Under the pieces are notes generated by a model. The model was not told the DNA's origin and did not search any database. It was given only the letters and a program-made list of their open reading frames with translations. This document shows positions 28,019 through 38,365 of a stretch of DNA of 39,704 nt, one piece after another. Where the stretch lies: positions 1 to 39,704 of the forward strand of contig RFHC01000059.1 of assembly GCA_003696505.1 (NCBI GenBank), read 5' to 3'. The position numbers were made by a program, and so were the translations under genes. The DNA is from Deltaproteobacteria bacterium (GTDB taxonomy: Bacteria; Desulfobacterota; Deferrimicrobia; J040). Each line of letters begins with the position of its first letter. Position 1 is the stretch's first letter.

Positions 28019-29200
28019 TCACCTGAGCGCCTCGATTCCGGGAAGTTTCTTCCCCTCCAGGAGTTCCAGAAACGCTCCCCCTCCGGTGGACACGTAGGAC
28101 ATCCTGTCGAACAATCCCGTCCTGTGAAGGGCGGTATCCGTGTCTCCCCCGCCCACGATGGTGAGCGCGTGAGAAGAGGCAAGGTCCTCGATGAGAGCGT
28201 AAGTGCCGCGCGAAAAGGGGTCGAACTCGAAAGCTCCCATGGGACCGTTCCAGACGATGGTGCGGGCGTCCTGAATCGCTTCCCGGAAGAGAAGTCTCGT
28301 GGCAGGTCCCGTGTCGAGAGCCATCATGTCGTCGGGAATCTCCTGCACCGGGACGATGGAGGTCCGGGCCTTCGCGGAAAGTTCCGGCGCCACCACGACG
28401 TCAACGGGGAAATAGAGCCGAACTCCTCTCTTCCTGGCTTCCCGGAGAACTTTCTGCGCCACGGGGACCATCTCCTCCTCGAAGAGGGACTTCCCCACGC
28501 CGAAGCCGAGAGCGGCGAAGAAGGTGTTCGCCATGGCTCCCCCGATGAGGATTTTCTCGACCCTCTTCATGACGTTGGTAATTGCCTGAATCTTCCCCGA
28601 CACCTTGGCGCCCCCGAAGATGGCGACCACAGGCCTGACCGGGTTTTTCAGAGCCCTCTCAAAGTAAGAGATTTCGTTCTCCATGAGGAAACCCGCCGCC
28701 TTCTCACGGAAGAATTTTGTGACCGCCGAATTGGAGGCGTGTCCGCGGTGCGCGGTCCCGAAGGCGTCGTTCACGAAGACGTCGCCGTATTCCGCAAGTT
28801 GCTTCGCGAATTCAGGGTCGTTCTTCTCCTCTCCGGGGTAGAACCGGAGGTTCTCCAGGAGGAGGACCTCCCCCGGTTTCAGGGCGTCCACGGCCTCCTT
28901 CACCTTCTCGCCCACCACGTCTCCCGGGAAGACGACCTTCTTTCTCAAGAGCCTGGACAACCTCTCCGCAACAGGTTTCAAAGAGAGGGAGTCAACCCAC
29001 TTCCCCTTGGGCCTCCCCAGGTGAGACATGAGGACGACGCGGCACTTCTTCTCGACGAGATAGCGAATCGTCGGGAGGGCCGCCCGGATTCTCGTGTCGT
29101 CCCTCACCCTTCCCTTCTCGTCGACGGGCACGTTGAAGTCCACCCTGACGAGGACTCTCTTCCCGTCCAGAGTCAGGTCACGAAGCGTCCGTATCGCCAT
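28019..29200 (-). CDS. pgk: Phosphoglycerate kinase
   Basis: GKRVLVRVDFNVP, SHLGRPKG, VNDAFGTAHRGHAS, GGAKVSGKI, WNGPMGAFE, VGGGDTDTAL. Confidence 0.98.
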   Translation of the reverse strand: MAIRTLRDLTLDGKRVLVRVDFNVPVDEKGRVRDDTRIRAALPTIRYLVEKKCRVVLMSHLGRPKGKWVDSLSLKPVAERLSRLLRKKVVFPGDVVGEKVKEAVDALKPGEVLLLENLRFYPGEEKNDPEFAKQLAEYGDVFVNDAFGTAHRGHASNSAVTKFFREKAAGFLMENEISYFERALKNPVRPVVAIFGGAKVSGKIQAITNVMKRVEKILIGGAMANTFFAALGFGVGKSLFEEEMVPVAQKVLREARKRGVRLYFPVDVVVAPELSAKARTSIVPVQEIPDDMMALDTGPATRLLFREAIQDARTIVWNGPMGAFEFDPFSRGTYALIEDLASSHALTIVGGGDTDTALHRTGLFDRMSYVSTGGGAFLELLEGKKLPGIEALR

Positions 29201-30152
29201 ATCTCCCCTCCTTCCGTTTTTTCAATTCGGTCAAAGCGATGGCGGCGGCGCCGACGCACCCCGCCCGGCTTCCGTTTTCTCCAACGAGAATCTCGACGAG
29301 CGACGGGTCTATCCCGAAGGTGTTGTGGGCAACCTGGCGCCTGATGGCGTCCTCCATCAGGTCCAGCGCGCCGGCGAGTCCCCCGGCGAGGACGACGGTG
29401 GAGACATCCACCACGTTGACGATGGCAGCGATTCCTCTCCCCAGACTGGCGCCGGCCTCCTCGAAGATTGCCCGCGCCGTCCCGTCTCCCTCTCTCGCCC
29501 GGCGGGCAAGTTCCTCCGTGTCCCCCGGCGCGTCCTCTCCGTAGAATTCCCGGGCTCTCCGGAGAATCCCCCGTGCTCCCGCGAAGGACTCAACGTGCCC
29601 TGTCCCTCCGCATCCGCAGGGTGAGGGGCCGTCCGATACAGGGATGTGGCCCACCTCTCCCGCCCGACCGAATGCGCCCCGGTGAATCCTCCCGTTCAGG
29701 AAGAGTCCTCCCCCGACACCCGTGCCGAGGGCGATGTACACGAAAGATTCCTTTCCCCGCGCGGCGCCGCAGAAGTGCTCCCCGAAAGCTCCCGCGTTGG
29801 CGTCGTTCTCAACGGAGAGGAGCGCCTCTTTGAGGCGGGGGAGAAGGGGTGAAAGAGAAAAGTCTCGCCACCCGGCGAGGTTGGGGCACTCCACCACCCG
29901 GTCCGTGCCGGGGGTGACGATGCCGGGGACAGCCACGGCGAGACCGGAGAGGGTCGCTCCCGACTCGTCTGCCTGGCGGATGAGCCTCTCCTCGATTTCG
30001 CGGAATGCCTCCTCCGGGCCTCCCGAGCGGGGAGTGGGAAACTCCCGGAACGAAATCTCCCGAAACTCCTCGTCCACGAGGAGGGATTTGACGAGCGTCC
30101 CCCCGATGTCTATTCCCGCCAGGGCTCTCATCATCTCTCTCCGGCGATGCAT
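29178..30152 (-). CDS. ROK family protein, glucokinase-like
   Basis: GIDIGGTLVKSLLVD, ENDANAGAFGE, GTGVGGGLFLNGRIHRG, CGCGGTGHVESFAG zinc motif. Confidence 0.92.
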   Translation of the reverse strand: MHRRREMMRALAGIDIGGTLVKSLLVDEEFREISFREFPTPRSGGPEEAFREIEERLIRQADESGATLSGLAVAVPGIVTPGTDRVVECPNLAGWRDFSLSPLLPRLKEALLSVENDANAGAFGEHFCGAARGKESFVYIALGTGVGGGLFLNGRIHRGAFGRAGEVGHIPVSDGPSPCGCGGTGHVESFAGARGILRRAREFYGEDAPGDTEELARRAREGDGTARAIFEEAGASLGRGIAAIVNVVDVSTVVLAGGLAGALDLMEDAIRRQVAHNTFGIDPSLVEILVGENGSRAGCVGAAAIALTELKKRKEGRYGDTDAS

Positions 30153-30158
30153 TCGTCG

Positions 30159-30164
30159 ATTTTA
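30159..30164 (-). promoter_or_regulatory. -10-like TAAAAT 6 nt before ATG of ROK gene
   Basis: Minus strand GTATAAAAT-CGACGA-ATG. Confidence 0.45.
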
Positions 30165-30195
30165 TACATTATCCCTCTGCGGGGAGCAAGGAAGG

Positions 30196-30489
30196 TCACT
30201 CTTCCGTCCAGGTCCCTTCCCTCTTCCTCTCTTCGATGATGTCGAGCACCATCTTCAGGTGCCTCTCCTCCTCCTCTATGAGATGCTGGTAAAGTTTTCT
30301 GCACCGCTCGTCTCCGGCCTGCTCGAGAAACCGCCGGTAGAAAGAGATTCCCGCCTTCTCGTGCTCGAGCGCTCTGAGGAGGTTCCTGTTCAGTTCGATG
30401 ATGTCTGCCGCCCCCTGGTAATCGACTCCGTACTGCCCCTTCTTCACCTCCCGCTTCTCTTTCCCGAAGATTTTCCTGAAAAAACTCAT
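30196..30489 (-). CDS. Ferritin-like half protein (two-helix, EncFtn/rubrerythrin-like)
   Basis: ELNRNLLRALEHEKAGISFYRRFLEQAG and LYQHLIEEEERHLKMVLDII: Glu and ExxH-type ligands in two predicted helices. Confidence 0.7.
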   Translation of the reverse strand: MSFFRKIFGKEKREVKKGQYGVDYQGAADIIELNRNLLRALEHEKAGISFYRRFLEQAGDERCRKLYQHLIEEEERHLKMVLDIIEERKREGTWTEE

Positions 30490-30530
30490 CCCGTCCTCCT
30501 TTGCCTCCAGGGATTTGCCTGAATTTATTG

Positions 30531-32599
<2,069 letters not shown>

Positions 32600-32881
32600 A
32601 TGGCCGACAGGGAAGCCCACGTCATCGTATCCGGGCGCGTCCAGGGAGTCTGGTTTCGAGCCTCCACGAAGGAGGCGGCAGACCGCGTGGGAGCGCGGGG
32701 GTGGGTGAGAAACCTGCCCGACGGACGCGTGGAAGCGCTCATCCAGGGGAGCGAGGAGCAGGTAAGGGCAGTCATAGACTTCATGAAGGTTGGCCCGCCG
32801 GGAGCACGCGTCGAAGACATCCAGGTGGTGTGGAAGGAACCCGATCAGGTTTACGATTCTTTCTCCATAACTTACGCGTAA
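32600..32881 (+). CDS. acyP: Acylphosphatase
   Basis: SGRVQGVWFRASTKEAADRVGARGWVRNLPDGRVEALIQG. Confidence 0.96.
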   Translation: MADREAHVIVSGRVQGVWFRASTKEAADRVGARGWVRNLPDGRVEALIQGSEEQVRAVIDFMKVGPPGARVEDIQVVWKEPDQVYDSFSITYA

Positions 32882-32890
32882 GGAGGACCG

Positions 32891-33871
32891 GTGCGGGAAG
32901 CGGAACACTACACGAGGGAAAACGGGAAGCTCCGCTGCGCTCTCTGTCCGCACCGGTGTCTGATTGCTGAAGGAAAGAAAGGGCTCTGCGGCGTCAGGGA
33001 AAACAGGGGCGGGAAACTCTACGCCCTCACTTACGGGAAGGTGGCGGCCGTCGCCGTCGACCCCGTGGAAAAGAAACCCCTCTACCACTTCTACCCGGGC
33101 AGGGATATCCTCTCCGTCGGCTCGGTAGGCTGCAACTTCTCCTGCCTCTTCTGCCAGAACTGGCACCTCGTCGAAGGCCTGACACCCTTGAGAGACGTGA
33201 CACCGGAAGAACTCCTGGATGTTTCCCGGCGGCGGGGGTCCATCGGAATCTCCTACACCTACAACGAACCCCTCATCCAGTGGGAGTTCGTCCGCGACTG
33301 CGCCCGGGTCTTCCGGGAAGCCGGCCAGGTCAACGTCCTGGTGACGAACGGGTTCGTCAACGAGGGGCCCCTCCGGGAACTCCTCCCCCTCGTCGACGCG
33401 ATGAACATCGACCTGAAGTTCTTCCGGGAGGAGACCTACCGGAAAATCTCGAGAGGCTCCCTCGAGCCGGTCAAGAAGACGATACAGGTTGCATCGCAGT
33501 CGTGCCTTGTGGAGGTGACGACACTCGTCGTCACGGGACTGAACGACACGGAGGAGGAAATACGCGCCATCGTCGACTTCATCGCATCCGTTGACCCCTC
33601 CATTCCCTACCACATATCCCGCTACTTCCCCCATTACAAATACGACGCTCCGCCCACAGACGAGGGTTTCCTCCTCAGGGCGTACGAGATTGCCCGGGAG
33701 AAACTGGAATTCGTCTATCTGGGGAACGTCCTCATTCCCGGGACGGACGACACCCGGTGTCCCTCCTGCGGCGAACTCCTCATTTCCCGGCGGGGATATT
33801 CGGTGAAAATCAACTCTCTCAAAGGAGACAGGTGCGGCTCATGTGGACGCAGGCTCAACATCGTCGTCTGA
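32891..33871 (+). CDS. AmmeMemoRadiSam-type radical SAM enzyme (AmrS-like)
   Basis: CALCPHRCLIAEGKKGLCGVRENRGGKLYALTYGKVAAVAVDPVEKKPLYHFYPG, SVGCNFSCLFCQNW. Confidence 0.93.
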   Translation: MREAEHYTRENGKLRCALCPHRCLIAEGKKGLCGVRENRGGKLYALTYGKVAAVAVDPVEKKPLYHFYPGRDILSVGSVGCNFSCLFCQNWHLVEGLTPLRDVTPEELLDVSRRRGSIGISYTYNEPLIQWEFVRDCARVFREAGQVNVLVTNGFVNEGPLRELLPLVDAMNIDLKFFREETYRKISRGSLEPVKKTIQVASQSCLVEVTTLVVTGLNDTEEEIRAIVDFIASVDPSIPYHISRYFPHYKYDAPPTDEGFLLRAYEIAREKLEFVYLGNVLIPGTDDTRCPSCGELLISRRGYSVKINSLKGDRCGSCGRRLNIVV

Positions 33872-34725
33872 GAGGGGCATTCGCGTGTTTTTTCCTGGCC
33901 CTCCTTCTCTGCTTCCCGATTTCGTCGATGGGGAGGAGCGACGAGGTCCCCCCGACGTATCAGGACCTGCTGAAAAATTACCGGGAGGTGAGGAGGAAGT
34001 ACCGGACTCTGGAATTCCTCTCTCTCGGGATTTTTCTCGCCGTGGGCATCGGGCTCACCCTCTACGCGGTGAAACTCAGGCAGCGGAGACTCACCCCTGA
34101 GGAGGCAGCGGGAGCATACCCCCTCCTTGAACTGGGAGACCGGGATTCCTGTCGCACCCATCTGAAAGAGCTTTCCCTGAAAAGCCACCCGGTGGCGGTA
34201 AGAAATCTCGGCGGCACCTCCAGCGCCTCTGCCGTAATCGCTGTGAACGAATCAGACGAAACCTTCATCCTCGAACCCATTTCCTTCCCCGTCACCGAAG
34301 GGGAGAAGGTCATCGTGGAATACATCTACGAGGAAGTTCCCTACTCCTTCATCACCAGCGTCGAATCAATCGGGAAGGGCGACGAGGTGAGCCTCCAGAT
34401 CCCTTACTTCATCAAATACACGCAGAGGCGCAAGGCCAGGCGGAAGAAACCGCTCCCCCTGGAAGAAGCCAGGGTCATCCTCCCCGGCGGGATGACGAGG
34501 TCGGTCATAGACGTAGGTCCCGGCGGCATCGGTTTCGAGGGAGAGGACATTCGAGCGGGGACGACAATCACGCTCGGAGTCACCCTTCCCGGGTCGAAGC
34601 TCTGGAAGGTGGAAGGAAAAGTCGTCTACGCGAAAGAGGGGCGGACGGGATTCGCCTTCACCTCTCCCCCTTCCGGATTCCTCTCTGAACTCGCCCTCTA
34701 CCTCTCCGGAAGGGGATACAGGTAA
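33841..34725 (+). CDS. Membrane-anchored PilZ-domain (YcgR-like) protein
   Basis: TM segments, PilZN-like YEEVPYSFITSVESIGKGDEVSLQIP, QRRKARRKK (RxxxR) and DVGPGGIGFEGE. Confidence 0.8.
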   Translation: MWTQAQHRRLRGAFACFFLALLLCFPISSMGRSDEVPPTYQDLLKNYREVRRKYRTLEFLSLGIFLAVGIGLTLYAVKLRQRRLTPEEAAGAYPLLELGDRDSCRTHLKELSLKSHPVAVRNLGGTSSASAVIAVNESDETFILEPISFPVTEGEKVIVEYIYEEVPYSFITSVESIGKGDEVSLQIPYFIKYTQRRKARRKKPLPLEEARVILPGGMTRSVIDVGPGGIGFEGEDIRAGTTITLGVTLPGSKLWKVEGKVVYAKEGRTGFAFTSPPSGFLSELALYLSGRGYR

Positions 34726-34739
34726 ATTTTCTCAGAACT

Positions 34740-34767
34740 TAAAGGAGGGCACCTCGCCATCCGATAA
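34740..34767 (+). promoter_or_regulatory. Sigma-28 (FliA) type promoter for flgM
   Basis: TAAAGGAG-N12-TCCGATAA versus consensus TAAAGTTT-N11-GCCGATAA. Confidence 0.75.
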
Positions 34768-34810
34768 GTCCCGACAGGGGAAAGGGCACCCATCGTTCCT
34801 GGAGAGACGA

Positions 34811-34996
34811 GTGGCGAAGAAGAAGGGGAAGGACCCGGAACTGGAAAGATACCTTGAATACCTGAAAAGTCTCGACAACGTCAACCGGGAAAAGGTCGAG
34901 AAAATCAGGAAGCTGGTGGAATCCGGGAAGTATCGCGTCGACCCCGAAAAGGTCGCTCGGAAGATGCTCGAGGACATCCTCTCCGAGGAAGAGTGA
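34811..34996 (+). CDS. flgM: Anti-sigma-28 factor FlgM
   Basis: VNREKVEKIRKLVESGKYRVDPEKVARKMLEDIL; GTG start. Confidence 0.85.
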   Translation: MAKKKGKDPELERYLEYLKSLDNVNREKVEKIRKLVESGKYRVDPEKVARKMLEDILSEEE

Positions 34997-35008
34997 AGGA
35001 GACCTTCC

Positions 35009-36391
35009 CTACACCTCGATGTTCTTCCTCTTTATCTTCTCTATGAGAGTGGTCCTTTTTATCCCGAGGAGGGATGCTGCCATCTCCTTGTTTCCGCCGG
35101 CCATCTTAAGGGCCTTTTTTATCATTTCAATTTCCAGACGGTCCACGGCTTCCTTCAGATTCACGGGGAAGGGGTTTTCAGCCGCCACCAGCTCGTCTCC
35201 GGGGATGACCGTCCTCTTCCCGGTCCTCATCTTTTCCGGCAGGTCCTCCACGGTTATCTTCCCCTGTCCCTTGATGACCACGATTCGCTCCACCAGGTTT
35301 TCCAGTTCTCTGACGTTTCCGGGCCAGGGATAGGAGAGGAGAATTTCCATCGCCTCGTCCGTAACCCCCTCCAGGTGCCTCCCCTTTTTCTCGTTGTAGA
35401 GGTCAATGAAGTAACTGAGGAGAAGGGGAATGTCCTCTTTCCTCTCCCGGAGGGGCGGGATGCGGATGGGTATCACGTTGAGGCGGTAGTAGAGGTCCTC
35501 GCGAAACCTCCCCTGCCTCACCTCCTCTTCCAGGTCCTTGTTCGTCGCCGCGATGACCCGGACATCGACCCGAATCGTCTTCGTCGACCCGACGGGCTCG
35601 AACTCCTTCTCCTGGAGGACGCGGAGCAGTTTCACCTGGAGTTTGGGACTCATCTCCCCGATTTCGTCGAGAAAGATGGTGCCGTGGTTTGCCAGTTCGA
35701 ACCTTCCCGCCCGCGGCGCCACCGCACCCGTGAACGCCCCCTTCACGTGTCCGAAAAGTTCCGACTCGAGCAAGTCCTCCGGGATGGCACCGCAGTTGAC
35801 GGGCACGAGGAGGTTGTTGGCGCGAGAACTGTTGTAGTGAATCGCCCGCGCAATCATCTCTTTTCCCGTCCCCGACTCCCCGAGGATGAGGATGGTCGAG
35901 TCGGTGTCCGCCACCTTCTCCACCAGCGAGAGGACCTCCATCATGGCGGGTGATGTCCCGATGATGTTCTCGAAGGAATACTTGTTGCGGACCTGCTTCC
36001 GGAGGGTCACGTTCTCCCTCCGGTATCGGGAATGTTCCAGAGCTTTCAGGACGAGGAGGCGCACCTCATCAATCTTGAATGGTTTCGTGATGTAGTGGAA
36101 TGCCCCGAGCTTCATCGCCTCCACGGCCGTCTCGATGGTGCCGTAACCCGTCATCATGATGACCTCGCATTCGGGCTGAAGCTCCTTCGCCGCCCGAAGC
36201 ACCGTGAGGCCGTCACACCCGGGCATCTTCAGGTCGGTCAGGACCACGTCGTAGCGCTTCTCGTCTATCTTCTTCAGCGCTTCGTCCCCCGTCCGGGCAG
36301 TGTCTATTTCGAGCGAGAGGCCGGAGAAAACCTCCACCAGGATGTCAAGGATGTATTCCTCGTCGTCGGCAATGAGGAGTCTCTTGCCCAT
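35009..36391 (-). CDS. Sigma-54-dependent response regulator (NtrC/FlrC/FleQ type)
   Basis: Receiver VVLTDLKMPG, GESGTGKEMIARAIH, GAFTGA, Fis-type HTH MAASLLGIKRTTLIEKIKRK. Confidence 0.95.
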   Translation of the reverse strand: MGKRLLIADDEEYILDILVEVFSGLSLEIDTARTGDEALKKIDEKRYDVVLTDLKMPGCDGLTVLRAAKELQPECEVIMMTGYGTIETAVEAMKLGAFHYITKPFKIDEVRLLVLKALEHSRYRRENVTLRKQVRNKYSFENIIGTSPAMMEVLSLVEKVADTDSTILILGESGTGKEMIARAIHYNSSRANNLLVPVNCGAIPEDLLESELFGHVKGAFTGAVAPRAGRFELANHGTIFLDEIGEMSPKLQVKLLRVLQEKEFEPVGSTKTIRVDVRVIAATNKDLEEEVRQGRFREDLYYRLNVIPIRIPPLRERKEDIPLLLSYFIDLYNEKKGRHLEGVTDEAMEILLSYPWPGNVRELENLVERIVVIKGQGKITVEDLPEKMRTGKRTVIPGDELVAAENPFPVNLKEAVDRLEIEMIKKALKMAGGNKEMAASLLGIKRTTLIEKIKRKNIEV

Positions 36392-36499
36392 CAGGCCCTC
36401 CCGTGCTCCCGGAGAAGCACAATTTTTGATATTAATTTTTTACATAATTGTATTTACAGGTCCCCTTTTCTCTTCCATTTTTACCCCATGCGGGGGTTT

Positions 36500-36548
36500 C
36501 CGTCAAATATTCGTGTCAAATTTTTGGCACCTCCCCCCCTTTTGACGG
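36500..36548. repeat. Inverted/direct repeats (CCGTCAAA, TGTCAAA, TTTGACGG), candidate activator binding sites
   Basis: CCGTCAAA at 36500-36507, TGTCAAA at 36514-36520, TTTGACGG at 36541-36548. Confidence 0.5.
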
Positions 36549-36622
36549 GAATATCCGGGGGAAAGGCGCTCTAACCCCCTGAAAAACCGACCTTCGGAAT
36601 CGCGAAGGGGGCGCATGCCCGC

Positions 36623-36637
36623 TGGCACGCTTCTTGA
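36623..36637 (+). promoter_or_regulatory. Sigma-54-like (-24/-12) promoter for flhG-fliA
   Basis: TGGCACG-CTTC-TTGA versus consensus TGGCACG-N4-TTGC. Confidence 0.7.
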
Positions 36638-36671
36638 GAACATTTTCAACGCTACTTCATCTTTTTGAAAA

Positions 36672-37541
36672 ATGGAGCAGGGGGAAATGACGGGGACCGT
36701 CGAAAGAAAGTTGAGGGTCGTTTCCATCTCCAGCGGAAAGGGGGGCGTCGGGAAGACGGTCCTCACCCTCAACCTGGCACACATCTACCAGAGTCTGGGG
36801 CACCGGGTCCTGGTCATCGACGGAAACCTGGGGAACGGAAACGTGGACTCCCTCTTCCGGAGTCTGAGCGAATATTCCCTCGTGGACGTTGCCCGGGGAG
36901 TGGTCCCCATCGGAAAAGTTCTCAAGAGGACTCCCTCCGGCATCTTCTTCCTCCCGGCCGGGTCAGCCCTGGGAACGACAACCTCTCTCACGACGGAGGA
37001 GAAGCTGACCCTCTTCTCCGAACTCGACTCTCTCGAAGATGTGGCGGACCTGGTCCTCGTGGACTGCCCTTCTGGAATTCACGACGTGACTCTTTTCTTC
37101 GTCCGCTCCTCCACCGACCTGGTCTGCGTGACGACCCCGGAAATCACCTCCGTCATCTCCACGCTCAGCTTCCTCACTCTCCTCTCCTCGCGGGGCGAAA
37201 AAGAGGCCGGGATAATCGTCAACATGACGGAAGACGACGGCGACGGGACGAACACCTTCGAAGTCATCTCCGAACAGGTCGGGAAGGAAGGGGGCATGAA
37301 GGTTCACTACATCGGCCACTTCCCTTACGACTACACCGTCATCGAGTCGATTCGTTTTCTCCAGCCCCTCGTGGAAAAGGAGGGGAAAGGCCACCTGAGG
37401 GGATACCTTCTCAACATCGCCCAGGAGATTCTCCGGAATCCTCCGGAGGAAAAGATAAAGAAGTGTCAGCAATTTTTCACCCGTCGTCTCCTCAGAGAGG
37501 AGCACGACACAATCTTCAAAGCAAACGAGGTGGGACAATGA
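36672..37541 (+). CDS. flhG: MinD/ParA-like flagellar number regulator FlhG/FleN
   Basis: VSISSGKGGVGKTVLTLNLAHIYQSLGHRVLVIDGNLGNGNVDSLF; directly followed by fliA; alternative start at 36687. Confidence 0.9.
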   Translation: MEQGEMTGTVERKLRVVSISSGKGGVGKTVLTLNLAHIYQSLGHRVLVIDGNLGNGNVDSLFRSLSEYSLVDVARGVVPIGKVLKRTPSGIFFLPAGSALGTTTSLTTEEKLTLFSELDSLEDVADLVLVDCPSGIHDVTLFFVRSSTDLVCVTTPEITSVISTLSFLTLLSSRGEKEAGIIVNMTEDDGDGTNTFEVISEQVGKEGGMKVHYIGHFPYDYTVIESIRFLQPLVEKEGKGHLRGYLLNIAQEILRNPPEEKIKKCQQFFTRRLLREEHDTIFKANEVGQ

Positions 37542-38296
37542 GACAGCAAGCCGCCAGAGTCACTGAAATGACCAGGAAAAAGAGGCTCTCCCGCGAGGAG
37601 AGAGAGGCGCTCATCCTCGAATATCTCCCGAAGGTCCGCTACGTGGCGGGACGGCTCGCCATGAAACTCCCGAGCCACGTGGAGATGGAGGACCTCATCT
37701 CCTGCGGAATCACGGGGCTCATCGACGCCGTGGACAGGTTCGACCCGGCGAAGAACGTGAAGTTTTCCACCTACGCAGAGTTCCGCATCCGGGGAGCCAT
37801 GCTCGACTACCTGAGGGAAATGGACTGGTTCCCCCGCTCCATCCGGCAGAGGGCGAACGCCCTCCAGCAGATTTACGCCGACCTGGAGGCTCACCTGGGA
37901 CGGCCCCCCGAGGAAGAAGAGGTGGCGCGGGAACTGGGAATCACCGTGGAGGAACTGAGGAAGGAACTCTCCCTCATCTCAGGAATTTCCCTCTTCTCCC
38001 TGGACGACCTGGACGAGAACGACGAGTCCACCTTCTCCAACCGGAAACACCTGGCTGCGTATCTCCAGGAGAAGAGGAACGATGAGGAGTTCCTCCGCGA
38101 CATGAAGGAACTCCTGGCAAAGGCAATCGAGGAGCTTCCGGAGAACGAGAAACTCCTCATCTCCCTCTACTACTACGAAGAGATGACGATGAGGGAGATT
38201 GGAGCGATTCTCGGACTCACCGAGTCGCGAATCTGCCAGATTCACAACCAGGCAATCCTCCGCCTGCGCGGAAAGATAAAGAAAGCCCTCGCCTGA
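37538..38296 (+). CDS. fliA: RNA polymerase sigma factor FliA (sigma-28)
   Basis: YLPKVRYVAGRLAMKLPSHVEMEDLISCGITGLIDAVDRFDP, DWFPRSIRQRA, region 4 LTESRICQIHNQAILRLR; ATGA overlap with flhG. Confidence 0.95.
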   Translation: MRQQAARVTEMTRKKRLSREEREALILEYLPKVRYVAGRLAMKLPSHVEMEDLISCGITGLIDAVDRFDPAKNVKFSTYAEFRIRGAMLDYLREMDWFPRSIRQRANALQQIYADLEAHLGRPPEEEEVARELGITVEELRKELSLISGISLFSLDDLDENDESTFSNRKHLAAYLQEKRNDEEFLRDMKELLAKAIEELPENEKLLISLYYYEEMTMREIGAILGLTESRICQIHNQAILRLRGKIKKALA

Positions 38297-38316
38297 CCCC
38301 CCTGGATACCCCTCCT

Positions 38317-38353
38317 CCACCCCTGCCCTCACCGGGCGGGGGTGGACACCCCC
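38317..38353. terminator. Overlapping hairpins between convergent fliA and macro-domain genes
   Basis: CCACCCCTGCCC/GGGCGGGGGTGG and GGGGGT-GGAC-ACCCCC; no T tract. Confidence 0.4.
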
Positions 38354-38365
38354 ACCTCTTTCGAC

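Noticed and set aside
36525-36545. Second TGGCAC near a TTTTGA upstream of flhG
   Set aside because: Spacing between GG and the -12-like element is wrong for sigma-54; the 36623 site fits far better.
36665-37537. N-terminal part of the 543-aa ORF 36665..38296 before fliA
   Set aside because: Out-of-frame reading of flhG that happens to stay open into fliA; the real FliA start is ATG 37538.
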